From NCBI RefSeq assembly GCF_013141715.1, contig NZ_WHOA01000241.1, forward strand, positions 248,001 through 312,000: a stretch of DNA of 64,000 nucleotides. The letters are read 5' to 3'. Made by a program: the position numbers and the translations under genes. Under the pieces are notes generated by a model. The model saw only the letters and a list, made by a program, of their open reading frames with translations, made no database searches and was not told the DNA's origin. Below, piece after piece: positions 25,400-34,481 of the stretch (within the stretch, counting starts at the first letter, position 1; each line of letters opens with the position of its first letter). This DNA comes from Paenibacillus phytorum. Its GTDB lineage: Bacteria; Bacillota; Bacilli; Paenibacillales; NBRC-103111.

Positions 25400-27160
25400 T
25401 TATTTTATTGTCATGTTCATCTGCTTAATCATGTTCTCATCGGGTGTTACAAATAGCGTCTTCTGATTCACATAGATGACAAATCCGGGTTTGGAACCAT
25501 TTGGTTTATGGACATGTTTAATGGCCGTATAGTCAACAGGGACCTGGCTTGAATGTTTGGCTTGACTAAAATAAGCGGCCAATTGAGCTGCCTCCAGCAG
25601 GGTAGTCTCTGAAAAGCTATCGCTGCGAATAACGACATGGGAGCCAGGAATATCCTTCGTATGCAGCCATGTATCCATCGAAGAGGCTAGTCGATTCGTT
25701 AAATATTCGTTCTGTGTATTATTTTTACCAACATAGATCGGGACACCTTCACTGGAAAGGTAGCAGGCCAAAGCCGGCTTATCTTTCTTTTTCTTTTTAC
25801 GCTGTTTTTTATTGCGGTCACGTACATAACCTTGCTCCATAAGCTCATCGCGGATCTCTTCGATATCGGTTAAAGAAGCGACACTAAGCTGCTGCAGTAA
25901 AGAGTTTAAGTACGTAATCTCTTGATGGGTTTGTGCAATTTGTTCCTCGACAATCGCCGTGCTGTTTTTCATTTTTGTGTACTTTTTAAAATACCGCTGT
26001 GCATTTTCAGAGGGGTTCAATAGCGGATCCAGCTTTATTTTTATCAAAGCTTGGTCCTGATCATAGTAGTTGATGATCTCGACCTCGCGATCCCCTCTTT
26101 TGATCAGGTGAAGGGAGGCCGTCAAGAGCTCACCGAGAATCCGATATTTGTCGGCATCTTTGGAGTCATCAACGGTTTCTTGAAGTTTTTCCAACTTTTT
26201 AACATTTTTATTCGCTTCATTATGCAAAAAACGGAGCAAATCAGCCACACGTTGTTTGACCGTATCTCTTTCCGCTTTGTCGCCATAAAAGTGCTCTAAA
26301 CAATCGCTCGGTGTCGCATATGACGTGGAAATGCCGGTAATGTGTGTTAAAGGTGTCATGGCAAAGAATAATTTACCGGTACCTTCTTGCTCTACAATGA
26401 CGGGTTCGTAGCTATGCTGACGTACAGCCGTCATGACACCATCGAAAGCTGTCCACAAGGCCGCTTGGTCATCTTCTTGTTCGTTGTTCCCGCCTTGACG
26501 GCTGCGGAATACGATTTCTTTGGCGATCAAAGGACTTAGCCCACTGAATGCAGCGACTAATTTTTGTTCAGGTTTTTCCTTGGACTCTTCTTCACCGGAA
26601 TCTTGATGAATAGCCTGCAAGAACGATGAGGCATCGGCCTCAAGCGGATTTTGTTTATCCTGCTCAGGGGGCGTGACATACTTGCTACCCGGCATAACAA
26701 TCCGATAAGAACTAATGGCAGGCGTTACGTGATGGATGCCGTCTAGAATCGATTCTGTTGCCGGGTCCAGAAGAATAATATTGCTGTGTCGGCCCATGAT
26801 TTCCACAATAATCTGTTTGGTGCTCATATCTCCTAGTTCATCGCGATGACGAATTTGCAAGCGGATGACACGCTCCATGCCTATTTGTTCCACGGCTTCA
26901 ATAACACCGCTCTCACAATGCTTGCGAAGCAGCATACAGAACATAGGAGCATCCATTGGATTTAAAGAGGACTGCTCGGTGATTTGGACCCTCGGATAGG
27001 TAGGATTTGCGGAAAGAAGAAGTTTTACATTTTTTCCTTGTGCTCGGATATGCATAATAACGTCATTCTCGGTGGGCTGGTGAATTTTATTGATTCGGCC
27101 TCCTACACACGCTTGCAGTTCGTGAACAATTGCATGAAGGACTAGTCCGTCTAAAGCCAT
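25400..27160 (-). CDS. rqcH: Rqc2/NEMF homologue RqcH (NFACT protein)
   Basis: A 586-residue NFACT protein (YloA). RqcH binds stalled 50S subunits and adds C-terminal alanine tails through Ala-tRNA. The order is NFACT-N (1-190, including GRINKIHQP and EIMGRHSNIILLD), a HhH region (SGLSPLIAKEIVFR), a coiled coil (about 300-440), a lysine-rich stretch (KKQRKKKKKDK) and NFACT-R (YVGKNN..N, TWLHTKDIPGSHVVIRS). The DR motif needed for tRNA recruitment reads Glu96-Arg97 here instead of Asp-Arg. It is divergent from the Ca2+ ATPase, as yloA and yloB neighbour each other in B. subtilis. Confidence 0.92.
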   Translation of the reverse strand: MALDGLVLHAIVHELQACVGGRINKIHQPTENDVIMHIRAQGKNVKLLLSANPTYPRVQITEQSSLNPMDAPMFCMLLRKHCESGVIEAVEQIGMERVIRLQIRHRDELGDMSTKQIIVEIMGRHSNIILLDPATESILDGIHHVTPAISSYRIVMPGSKYVTPPEQDKQNPLEADASSFLQAIHQDSGEEESKEKPEQKLVAAFSGLSPLIAKEIVFRSRQGGNNEQEDDQAALWTAFDGVMTAVRQHSYEPVIVEQEGTGKLFFAMTPLTHITGISTSYATPSDCLEHFYGDKAERDTVKQRVADLLRFLHNEANKNVKKLEKLQETVDDSKDADKYRILGELLTASLHLIKRGDREVEIINYYDQDQALIKIKLDPLLNPSENAQRYFKKYTKMKNSTAIVEEQIAQTHQEITYLNSLLQQLSVASLTDIEEIRDELMEQGYVRDRNKKQRKKKKKDKPALACYLSSEGVPIYVGKNNTQNEYLTNRLASSMDTWLHTKDIPGSHVVIRSDSFSETTLLEAAQLAAYFSQAKHSSQVPVDYTAIKHVHKPNGSKPGFVIYVNQKTLFVTPDENMIKQMNMTIK

Positions 27161-27182
27161 GATACATACAACTCCATTCTAG

Positions 27183-27222
27183 GGAGCTAATTGCAATGTG
27201 TGTTGAAATCGCAATTAGCTCC
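27183..27222. repeat. Perfect 12-bp inverted repeat between rqcH and the Ca2+ ATPase
   Basis: GGAGCTAATTGC (27183-27194) pairs with GCAATTAGCTCC (27211-27222) across 16 bases. It lies 23 bases before the rqcH start with no T-run on either side, so it looks like an operator or mRNA leader hairpin rather than a terminator. Confidence 0.6.
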
Positions 27223-27385
27223 TCGGTTAAAAACTTTGCTAACCTCTATGATGCCATACTTTTCACAAAAACTTAAGTGTTAGTCTGCAAGAAAGATGAT
27301 TTCAGGGATATTTTCCTGCTTGTCTGAATACATTTACTTATGAGTTAATGGCGAGATTATGTGGAAGTGGGAGGGAGAAGGGCGG

Positions 27386-30181
27386 ATGAGTCAGAATAAG
27401 TGGTACCAGTTGACATCGGAAGAAGTCCTGCAGTCACAGCAGGTGAGCATGCAGCAAGGATTGCCCTGGGAGGAAGCTTGGAAGCGACAGGCAGAAGTTG
27501 GTCGAAACGAGCTTTCCGAAGGGAAGCGTGTTTCTCCGATTACACTGCTTTTGAATCAATTCAAAGATTTCATGGTGCTGGTCTTATTGGGGGCAACCTT
27601 GATTTCCGGCTTGTTGGGTGAATATTTAGATGCCATTACCATTATCGTTATTATTGTGATGAATGGCATTCTTGGCTTTACACAGGAATTTCGGGCGGAA
27701 CGTTCATTGCGCGCACTTAAAGAATTGTCAGCCCCTAACGCAAATGTGTGGAGAGAAGGCGCAGTTCATCAAATACCAGCTCGTGATTTGGTCCCAGGCG
27801 ATATTATTTTGCTCGAAAGTGGCGACCGGGTGCCGGCAGATGTGCGGTTTCTGGAAACGAATGGCTTATATATCGAGGAGTCAGCCTTAACAGGGGAGTC
27901 GGTAGCCGTCGGTAAAATAACATCGGCTATATCTAACGATGAAGTACCTCTTGGGGATCAGCGTAATCTGGGTTTCATGGGTACGATGGTATCGCGTGGA
28001 ACAGCCAAAGCCATTGTTGTTCGTGTCGGGATGAGCACGGAGATGGGGAAAATCGCTGATCTGATTCAAAATACAGAATCTATGGAGACGCCGCTTCAGC
28101 ATCGTTTGGAACAGCTTGGGAAGATTCTGATCATTGTCGCGATCGCATTGACTGTTCTCGTTGTTATCGCAGGTATTATGCATGGACAACCACCTTATGC
28201 GATGTTCCTGGCCGGTGTCAGCTTAGCCGTCGCCGCTATTCCGGAAGGACTTCCGGCTATAGTAACCATTGCGCTTGCACTCGGTGTACAACGAATGATT
28301 AAGCGTAAAGCCATTGTAAGAAAATTGCCTTCCGTAGAAACCTTAGGTTGTGCCTCGGTCATCTGTTCCGATAAAACAGGAACGCTGACTCAGAATAAAA
28401 TGACGGTTACCCACTTATGGGTGGGCGGTGACGTGTTGGAAGTGACGGGTGACGGTTATACGCCGGTTGGGGATATCCAATTAAGTGGACAAAATACCGA
28501 TGCGCTTAAGAACCCTTCACTTAGTAGGCTGCTTCATGTGTCCGTGCTTTGTAATAATGCAACTTTGTACGAGGAAAAGCAGGAGTTGAAACGGAAGAAG
28601 GGCAAGGATGGCAATGACGGCGTTGTCTCTGTTTGGAACATTAAAGGGGATCCAACTGAAGGTGCATTAGTTGTCCTGAGTGCGAAGAGTGGCATTACCC
28701 AGGAATCGCTAAGTGAGAAATATAAGCGTATCGCTGAATTTCCTTTTGACTCTGAACGTAAGCGTATGTCTGTGCTTGTCACTTCTGAGCATGGTCGGAT
28801 GGCTTGCACGAAGGGAGCTCCTGATGTTCTAATCCAGCATTGCAGCTACATTCTTTGGGATGGAAAGGTGATTCCGTTCACATCTACCCTTAAACAGAAA
28901 GTGATTTCTGCGAATGAAGGCATGGCCAAATCCGCTCTGCGGGTATTGGGGATTGCTTACAAAGAACTTAAGAGCAATGACCGATACGAGGATTATGAAG
29001 ATGTGGAAAACAGTTTGATCTTTGTTGGATTAACCGGCATGATCGATCCACCGCGCAAAGAAGTGCGTGAAGCTATCTCGAAATGCCGTAAAGCAGGCAT
29101 CAAAACGGTTATGATTACAGGTGACCATCAGACGACAGCTGAGGCGATTGCTAAGCAGCTCGGCATGATTCCAGCGAATGGGGTCAGCATGAGTGGTCAG
29201 CAGATTGCAGGGCTCTCGGACGATGAACTGGATGCTAAAGTGAATGATACCTACGTGTATGCGAGGGTATCCCCTGAGCATAAACTGCGTATCGTCAAAG
29301 CTTTGCAGCGCAAAGGACATGTTGTCGCTATGACGGGGGATGGCGTGAACGATGCGCCAGCGATCAAAGCTGCGGATATCGGCATTGCAATGGGGATTAC
29401 AGGGACGGATGTATCCAAGGAAGCTTCCTCTTTAATTCTAAGCGATGATAACTTCTCCACGATCGTAGCGGCGATTGAAGAAGGACGCGGTATTTATGAA
29501 AATATTCGTAAATTCATTCGATATCTGCTTGCTTCTAATGTCGGCGAAATTATGACGATGTTCATTGCGATGATGGCCGGTCTGCCTTTGCCGCTTGTAC
29601 CGATTCAAATTCTATGGGTGAATCTTGTCACCGACGGCCTTCCTGCTATGGCGCTCGGTGTGGATCAAGCGGAGAAGGACTTGATGCAGCACAAGCCGCG
29701 CTCGGCGAAAGAAAATATTTTCGCAAGACGATTAGGTTGGAAAATTATTTCAAGAGGTATTCTTATCGGCGTTTGCACTTTAGGTGCTTTCTGGCTCGTA
29801 TTACGAGTCAACCCTTCTGATGCTGATACCTTACTGAAAGCGCAAAGCGTAGCATTTGCCACTTTGGTCATGGCTCAACTCATTCACGTATTTGATTGCC
29901 GCAGTTCACGCTCTATTTTCCACCGTAATCCTTTTCAAAATCGTTACCTTGTTCTCGCAGTACTTTCCTCACTTATATTGATGTTGGCCGTTATGTATGT
30001 GGAAGCTCTTCAACCTATTTTCAAAACGGTTCCACTTGGTTGGAAGGATTGGATTCTGGTTCTGATCGCCGCTGGCATTCCGACCTTCTTAATGGGGCTG
30101 GGCAGTGTGCTGTCGCCTAAACGCAACAACAAGAATTCACGTTCTGTTTCTTATAATTCTTCCAAACCGAGCTTCAGATAG
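27386..30181 (+). CDS. Calcium-transporting P-type ATPase (YloB/SERCA-like)
   Basis: A P2A-type Ca2+ ATPase of about 931 residues with the full domain plan. It has the actuator TGES motif (ALTGESVAV), the phosphorylation site DKTGT (CSDKTGTLTQN), the nucleotide-binding KGAPDVL, TGDGVNDAPA in the hinge and about ten membrane helices. PEGLP in the fourth helix and NLVTDGLPA in the sixth are the calcium-site residues of SERCA-like pumps. ATG 27386 is chosen because AGGGAGAAGG precedes it; the upstream ATG at 27359 lacks a good site. A terminator follows. Confidence 0.93.
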   Translation: MSQNKWYQLTSEEVLQSQQVSMQQGLPWEEAWKRQAEVGRNELSEGKRVSPITLLLNQFKDFMVLVLLGATLISGLLGEYLDAITIIVIIVMNGILGFTQEFRAERSLRALKELSAPNANVWREGAVHQIPARDLVPGDIILLESGDRVPADVRFLETNGLYIEESALTGESVAVGKITSAISNDEVPLGDQRNLGFMGTMVSRGTAKAIVVRVGMSTEMGKIADLIQNTESMETPLQHRLEQLGKILIIVAIALTVLVVIAGIMHGQPPYAMFLAGVSLAVAAIPEGLPAIVTIALALGVQRMIKRKAIVRKLPSVETLGCASVICSDKTGTLTQNKMTVTHLWVGGDVLEVTGDGYTPVGDIQLSGQNTDALKNPSLSRLLHVSVLCNNATLYEEKQELKRKKGKDGNDGVVSVWNIKGDPTEGALVVLSAKSGITQESLSEKYKRIAEFPFDSERKRMSVLVTSEHGRMACTKGAPDVLIQHCSYILWDGKVIPFTSTLKQKVISANEGMAKSALRVLGIAYKELKSNDRYEDYEDVENSLIFVGLTGMIDPPRKEVREAISKCRKAGIKTVMITGDHQTTAEAIAKQLGMIPANGVSMSGQQIAGLSDDELDAKVNDTYVYARVSPEHKLRIVKALQRKGHVVAMTGDGVNDAPAIKAADIGIAMGITGTDVSKEASSLILSDDNFSTIVAAIEEGRGIYENIRKFIRYLLASNVGEIMTMFIAMMAGLPLPLVPIQILWVNLVTDGLPAMALGVDQAEKDLMQHKPRSAKENIFARRLGWKIISRGILIGVCTLGAFWLVLRVNPSDADTLLKAQSVAFATLVMAQLIHVFDCRSSRSIFHRNPFQNRYLVLAVLSSLILMLAVMYVEALQPIFKTVPLGWKDWILVLIAAGIPTFLMGLGSVLSPKRNNKNSRSVSYNSSKPSFR

Positions 30182-30186
30182 TGCTT

Positions 30187-30210
30187 AAAGCTGCCGTGAG
30201 GCGGCTTTTC
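30187..30210 (+). terminator. Intrinsic terminator after the Ca2+ ATPase
   Basis: AAAGCTGCC/GGCGGCTTT stem with short T tract six bases after the stop. Confidence 0.7.
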
Positions 30211-30533
30211 TGTTTGAAACGAGCCTTACATTTACAAGTCTATTAATGGTTAACGCCGCATTGTTTGTCGTTGCAACGTATATGGCGAGGCCGATTGAAA
30301 ATGATCTTTTCCAGTGTTTATCGAATTGAATAACTTCATTGTTTAAATCGGATATCGAGTAGTGAGCAAGATTTATTCAACTCTTTTACTAGTGATCTAT
30401 TAACACTATCCCATTAGCTCATGTCATGTCGAATCAGAGAAATATTCGGTTGGAATGGGGAGGAAGGACTATGCATCTAGACATTTTTACGCTATGATAA
30501 TGGCTAAACCGCATACTGGGAGTGCTATAAACA
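30211..30533 (+). other. 323-base intergenic region before dapF
   Basis: No gene of normal size is seen. Near the 3' end a strong ribosome-binding site (GGGGAGGAAGG, 30457-30467) precedes an eight-codon ORF at 30471-30497, which could be a leader peptide. I found no recognisable riboswitch fold by eye. Confidence 0.4.
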
Positions 30534-31364
30534 ATGAATTTTACAAAAATGCATGGTCTAGGCAACGATTTTATCGTAGTAGCTGGTGAGAAAGAACTTC
30601 CTGCTGATGCAGATCAGCGTGCGATCCAGCTGTGCAATCGTTTCTTTAGTATTGGAGCTGACGGCATCGTCTATATTCTTCCTTCTGACAATGCTGATTT
30701 CAAAATGCGCATTATTAACTCCGACGGATCTGAGCCTGAACAATGCGGCAATGCCATCCGCTGCGTTTCTAAATATGTATACGATCATAAGCTAATTGAT
30801 AAAACGGAGATTACCGTTGAAACACTTGGCGCAGGCGTACAAAAGGTACAATTAAACGTACAAGATGGCAAAGTTCGGACTGTTCGCGTGGATATGGGTC
30901 AACCGATCCTGAACGGCCTTCAAGTCCCGACTACGGTAGATGAAGCTAAAGTTATCAATTACCCGATTGAAGTTGACGGGAAAGAGTTTCGTTTTACAGC
31001 TGTTTCAATGGGGAACCCGCACTGTGTTATTTATGTCGAGGATGCTGTGAATTTCGATCTTGCCACATGGGGGCCGAAGCTTGAAGTGCACCCGATGTTC
31101 CCGCGTAAAATCAATGTCGAATTCGCAACGGTGAAAAATCGTGCTTACACGGATATGCGCGTTTGGGAAAGAGGGGCAGGTCCTACACTTGCTTGCGGAA
31201 CTGGCGCTTGTGCAACGCTTGTATCCTCTGTGTTAAACGGTTTAACGGACCGTGAAGCGACTGTTTCGCTCAAAGGCGGAGAGTTGTTTATCGAATGGAA
31301 TGAAGCGGACAACCATGTTTATATGACCGGACCTGCGGAAGAAGTGTTTACGGGCACGGTTTAA
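30534..31364 (+). CDS. dapF: Diaminopimelate epimerase
   Basis: A 276-residue DapF that converts LL- to meso-diaminopimelate for lysine and peptidoglycan synthesis. It works without PLP, using two cysteines. The first is in EPEQCGNAIRC (Cys71) and the second in ACGTGACAT (near residue 221). MHGLGNDFIVV, GADGIV and the GNPHCVI element are all present. It lies between the Ca2+ ATPase and the YicC gene, an insertion relative to the B. subtilis yloB-yloC order. Confidence 0.95.
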   Translation: MNFTKMHGLGNDFIVVAGEKELPADADQRAIQLCNRFFSIGADGIVYILPSDNADFKMRIINSDGSEPEQCGNAIRCVSKYVYDHKLIDKTEITVETLGAGVQKVQLNVQDGKVRTVRVDMGQPILNGLQVPTTVDEAKVINYPIEVDGKEFRFTAVSMGNPHCVIYVEDAVNFDLATWGPKLEVHPMFPRKINVEFATVKNRAYTDMRVWERGAGPTLACGTGACATLVSSVLNGLTDREATVSLKGGELFIEWNEADNHVYMTGPAEEVFTGTV

Positions 31365-31398
31365 GTTAATTACATTTTTAGTAGGTGGGGAATTTATC

Positions 31399-33273
31399 AT
31401 GAAATTGGATCTTCGTACGGCGCTGCAGCGGGATATTTTGGTCGGTGACGGCGCTATGGGGACTTATTTATATCAGATGGGATTTCCTGTCGGCATTTCT
31501 TATGAAGAATTGAATTTGCTTAGGCCGGAAACGGTTGCTGACGTGCACCGCCGTTATTTTGAGGCAGGTGCGCGTCTTATTGAAACGAATACATTCTCGG
31601 CTAATCGCGAAAAATTATCCAAGTACGGACTAGAAGGCGATGTTGAAGCGATTAACCGCGCAGGTGTTGAGCTAGCCAGAAAAGCGGTTGGTGACGAAGC
31701 ATATGTTGTTGGGGCTATTGGATCTATTCGTGCGGGCAAGCGCAAAAACGTTCGTACGACGGATGTTGAGGAATCACTCCGCGAGCAGATTGGCATCTTA
31801 CTGGATTCGCCAGTGGACGGGCTATTGCTTGAGACCTTCTATGATTTGGAAGAGTTACAGCTCGCGCTGCGTATCATTCGAAGCATGAGTGAGCTGCCTG
31901 TCATTTGTCAGTTCGCTAACGAAGGCACCGGCAGCACACAGGACGGCGTTCCGCTGCAGGAAGCGTTCCAACGGTTACGCGACGGCGGGGCTGACGTCAT
32001 CGGCTTCAACTGCCGTGTCGGCCCGAATGGGATTCTCCGTTCGATGGAGAAGCTAACTCCAATCGCCGGCATTCCATTCTCCGCGTTCCCGAACGCGGGG
32101 CTGCCTGACTACGTCGACGGTCACTACACCTATGCGGCGACGCCTCAGTACTTTGCCGAGAGCGCGCTGCGCTTCGCTGACCTCGGCGCTCGCATCATCG
32201 GCGGCTGCTGCGGCACCACGCCGGAGCATATCGCCGCCGTCGCCCAGGCGCTGCAAGGCTACGTCCCGGCAGCGCCTGGTACGTTGGCCTCCGCGCGAGC
32301 TGTGCGCGTGAGCGAGCCCGCCCCGGCGAAGCCTGCGCCGCCGGCAGGCAAACCTTCGCTGCTCGAAATCGTGAAGCAGCGCAAAACCGTCATTGTCGAG
32401 CTGGATCCCCCAAGGGATCTCGACATCGAGAAATTTATGCAGGGGTCGAAGGCCCTGCAGGATGCGCATGTCGACGCCATTACGATGGCCGACAATTCAC
32501 TGGCCGTGACGCGCATGAGCAATCTGGCCCTCGGTTACCTCGTGCAGGAACGCTTAAGCGCGCGTCCGCTGATCCACATCGCGTGCCGCGACCGCAACAT
32601 GATTGGGACGCAGTCCCATCTGATGGGTCTTCACGCGCTGGGCATCGACCACGTGCTGGCCGTGACCGGCGATCCCGCCAAATTCGGCGATCTCCCTGGG
32701 TCCAGCTCCGTTTACGATCTGACCTCCTTCGAGATTATTCGGATGATTAAGCAGCTTAACGAGGGCATTGCTTTCTCGGGTAAGCCGCTTAAGCAGAAGG
32801 CCAACTTCGTTGTAGGGGCTGCTTTTAATCCGAATGTGAAGCATCTGGATAAAGCGGTTCAGCGCTTGGAACGCAAAATTGAAGCAGGCGCCGATTACAT
32901 CATGACGCAGCCCGTCTACGACGCCAAGCTGATTGAACAAATTTATGAAGCGACGAAGCATTTAAATATACCGATCTTCATAGGTATTGCTCCGCTAGCT
33001 AGCGGAGGGAATGCTGAATATCTGCACAATGAAGTTCCAGGTATTCGGTTATCCGATGAAGTGAGAGAACGCATGAATGGACTCAAGGGTCCAGAAGGGC
33101 GGGCTATGGGCGTTGAGATTGCCAAAGAGCTGCTGGATGCAGCAATGCCTTTCTTTAATGGCATCTATCTGATGACCCCTTTTCTGGCCTACGAGATGTG
33201 CGTAGACCTGACGAAGTATGTATGGGAAAAGTCGAATCGACATGATTTCCACTTGTACCCACTTTCAAAATGA
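31399..33273 (+). CDS. Bifunctional homocysteine S-methyltransferase / methylenetetrahydrofolate reductase (YitJ-like)
   Basis: A 624-residue fusion. Residues 1-285 form a homocysteine S-methyltransferase domain with GAMGTYL and the zinc-ligand region FNCRVGP and GGCCGTTPEH. An Ala/Pro-rich linker (about 290-320) leads to a MetF-like reductase domain. That domain includes ELDPPRD, ALGIDHVLAVTGDP, GAAFNPNVKHLDKA and YIMTQPVYDA. It links one-carbon folate metabolism to methionine synthesis. In B. subtilis yitJ is under an S-box riboswitch; none is visible here, the gene starting 34 nt after dapF. The middle third is markedly GC-richer than the ends. Confidence 0.92.
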   Translation: MKLDLRTALQRDILVGDGAMGTYLYQMGFPVGISYEELNLLRPETVADVHRRYFEAGARLIETNTFSANREKLSKYGLEGDVEAINRAGVELARKAVGDEAYVVGAIGSIRAGKRKNVRTTDVEESLREQIGILLDSPVDGLLLETFYDLEELQLALRIIRSMSELPVICQFANEGTGSTQDGVPLQEAFQRLRDGGADVIGFNCRVGPNGILRSMEKLTPIAGIPFSAFPNAGLPDYVDGHYTYAATPQYFAESALRFADLGARIIGGCCGTTPEHIAAVAQALQGYVPAAPGTLASARAVRVSEPAPAKPAPPAGKPSLLEIVKQRKTVIVELDPPRDLDIEKFMQGSKALQDAHVDAITMADNSLAVTRMSNLALGYLVQERLSARPLIHIACRDRNMIGTQSHLMGLHALGIDHVLAVTGDPAKFGDLPGSSSVYDLTSFEIIRMIKQLNEGIAFSGKPLKQKANFVVGAAFNPNVKHLDKAVQRLERKIEAGADYIMTQPVYDAKLIEQIYEATKHLNIPIFIGIAPLASGGNAEYLHNEVPGIRLSDEVRERMNGLKGPEGRAMGVEIAKELLDAAMPFFNGIYLMTPFLAYEMCVDLTKYVWEKSNRHDFHLYPLSK

Positions 33274-33302
33274 ATTAAAATAGGTTAATGGATGTGATAA
33301 GG

Positions 33303-34187
33303 ATGATTTGCAGTATGACCGGATTCGGACAAGCGAATCGTTCTTTTGCGGGATACAACGTGTTTATCGATGTGAAATCGGTCAATCATAGGTATAGTGA
33401 AGTGTCGATCCGATTGCCGAAGGAATGGGCGGCTTTTGAAGACGCTTTGAAGAAAACGGTGCTGCAAGCGGTGAAGAGAGGACGGGTAGACGTCTTCGTC
33501 ACGGCGGAACGTGAAACGGCTTCCCCGAAGAGTGTAACGGTTAACTTCGCTTTGGCAGATGCCTATTTGCAGGCTGCGGAGCAGTTGAAGGAGCGCTATG
33601 GGTATGCCGAGCAGGTCGAGCTCAAAGATTTATTGAAGCTTCCGGATCTCATTCAGATGAAGGAGTCGCGTAAGGAACCTGATGAAGAGATTGAACAGGA
33701 ACTATGCGCCTGCTTGCAGGAGGCCGTTGCCAGATTATCCGACATGCGGCTGCGGGAAGGAGCGTTTCTGGAGCAAGATATTCGTGAGCGCTTGGCGGAA
33801 CTGAAGCGAATCCATGTCGAATTGGTAGCTTTAGCACCTCAGGTGGTTCAAGACTATGCGGCTAAGATGACGAACAGAATTCAGTCACTTCTTCAGGAGC
33901 AAACGCCTGTGGATGAGCAGCGCCTAGCGACAGAAATTGCGATATTCGCAGATCGTTCGAATGTGGATGAGGAATTAACTCGACTGAAAAGTCATTTTGA
34001 GCAATGTGATCAATTGCTTACAGAGAAAGAGCCTGTTGGACGAAAGTTGGATTTCTTGATTCAAGAAATGAATCGAGAAGTGAACACGATCGGATCCAAG
34101 TCCAATCACTCGGAGCCTACGGCTAGAGTGATTACGATGAAAGCAGAGCTTGAGAAGATGCGCGAACAAATACAGAATATCGAGTGA
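33303..34187 (+). CDS. yicC: YicC family endoribonuclease (YloC)
   Basis: A 294-residue YicC/YloC protein. The N-terminal MICSMTGFGQA is the family hallmark, followed by DVKSVNHRYSEVSIRLP. The C-terminal segment has DEQRLATEIAIFADRSNVDEELTRL, KLDFLIQEMNREVNTIGSKS and a final helix. Family members cut structured RNA with metal-dependent activity. ATG 33303 is preferred over ATG 33288 because it matches the conserved N-terminus and follows GGATGTGA. It heads the yicC-remA-gmk-rpoZ cluster, as in B. subtilis. Confidence 0.9.
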   Translation: MICSMTGFGQANRSFAGYNVFIDVKSVNHRYSEVSIRLPKEWAAFEDALKKTVLQAVKRGRVDVFVTAERETASPKSVTVNFALADAYLQAAEQLKERYGYAEQVELKDLLKLPDLIQMKESRKEPDEEIEQELCACLQEAVARLSDMRLREGAFLEQDIRERLAELKRIHVELVALAPQVVQDYAAKMTNRIQSLLQEQTPVDEQRLATEIAIFADRSNVDEELTRLKSHFEQCDQLLTEKEPVGRKLDFLIQEMNREVNTIGSKSNHSEPTARVITMKAELEKMREQIQNIE

Positions 34188-34220
34188 AGCGGCATGGAGC
34201 TTCGCGAGGAGGAAGTCGTA

Positions 34221-34481
34221 ATGGCTATCAAATTAATTAATATCGGGTTCGGCAACATCGTATCGGCGAACCGCATTATCTCGATCGTAAGTCCGGAATC
34301 GGCTCCGATCAAGAGGATCATTCAAGAAGCGCGTGATCGTCACATGCTGATTGACGCTACATATGGTAGAAGAACCCGTGCCGTTATTATCACTGACAGC
34401 GACCATGTGATTTTGTCGGCAGTACAACCAGAGACGGTAGCGCATAGACTATCCAACAAGGACGATGATCATGACGAGTAA
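34221..34481 (+). CDS. remA: RemA DNA-binding matrix regulator (YlzA)
   Basis: An 86-residue RemA orthologue: AIKLINIGFGNIVSANRI, SPESAPIKRIIQEARD and DATYGRRTRAVIITDSDHV are near identical to B. subtilis RemA. RemA forms a ring-like oligomer that wraps promoter DNA to activate biofilm matrix genes. ATG 34221 follows GAGGAGG; the frame open from 34194 is not supported. The gene overlaps the start of gmk. Confidence 0.93.
   Translation: MAIKLINIGFGNIVSANRIISIVSPESAPIKRIIQEARDRHMLIDATYGRRTRAVIITDSDHVILSAVQPETVAHRLSNKDDDHDE

Noticed and set aside
30211..30533. Possible lysine or SAM riboswitch before dapF
   Set aside because: I could not find the conserved paired elements by eye; a covariance-model search would settle it.
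32053..32469. Minus-strand open frame of 138 codons in the methionine synthase/MTHFR gene
   Set aside because: Arg/Gly-rich antisense frame in a GC-rich block without family signature or start signal.
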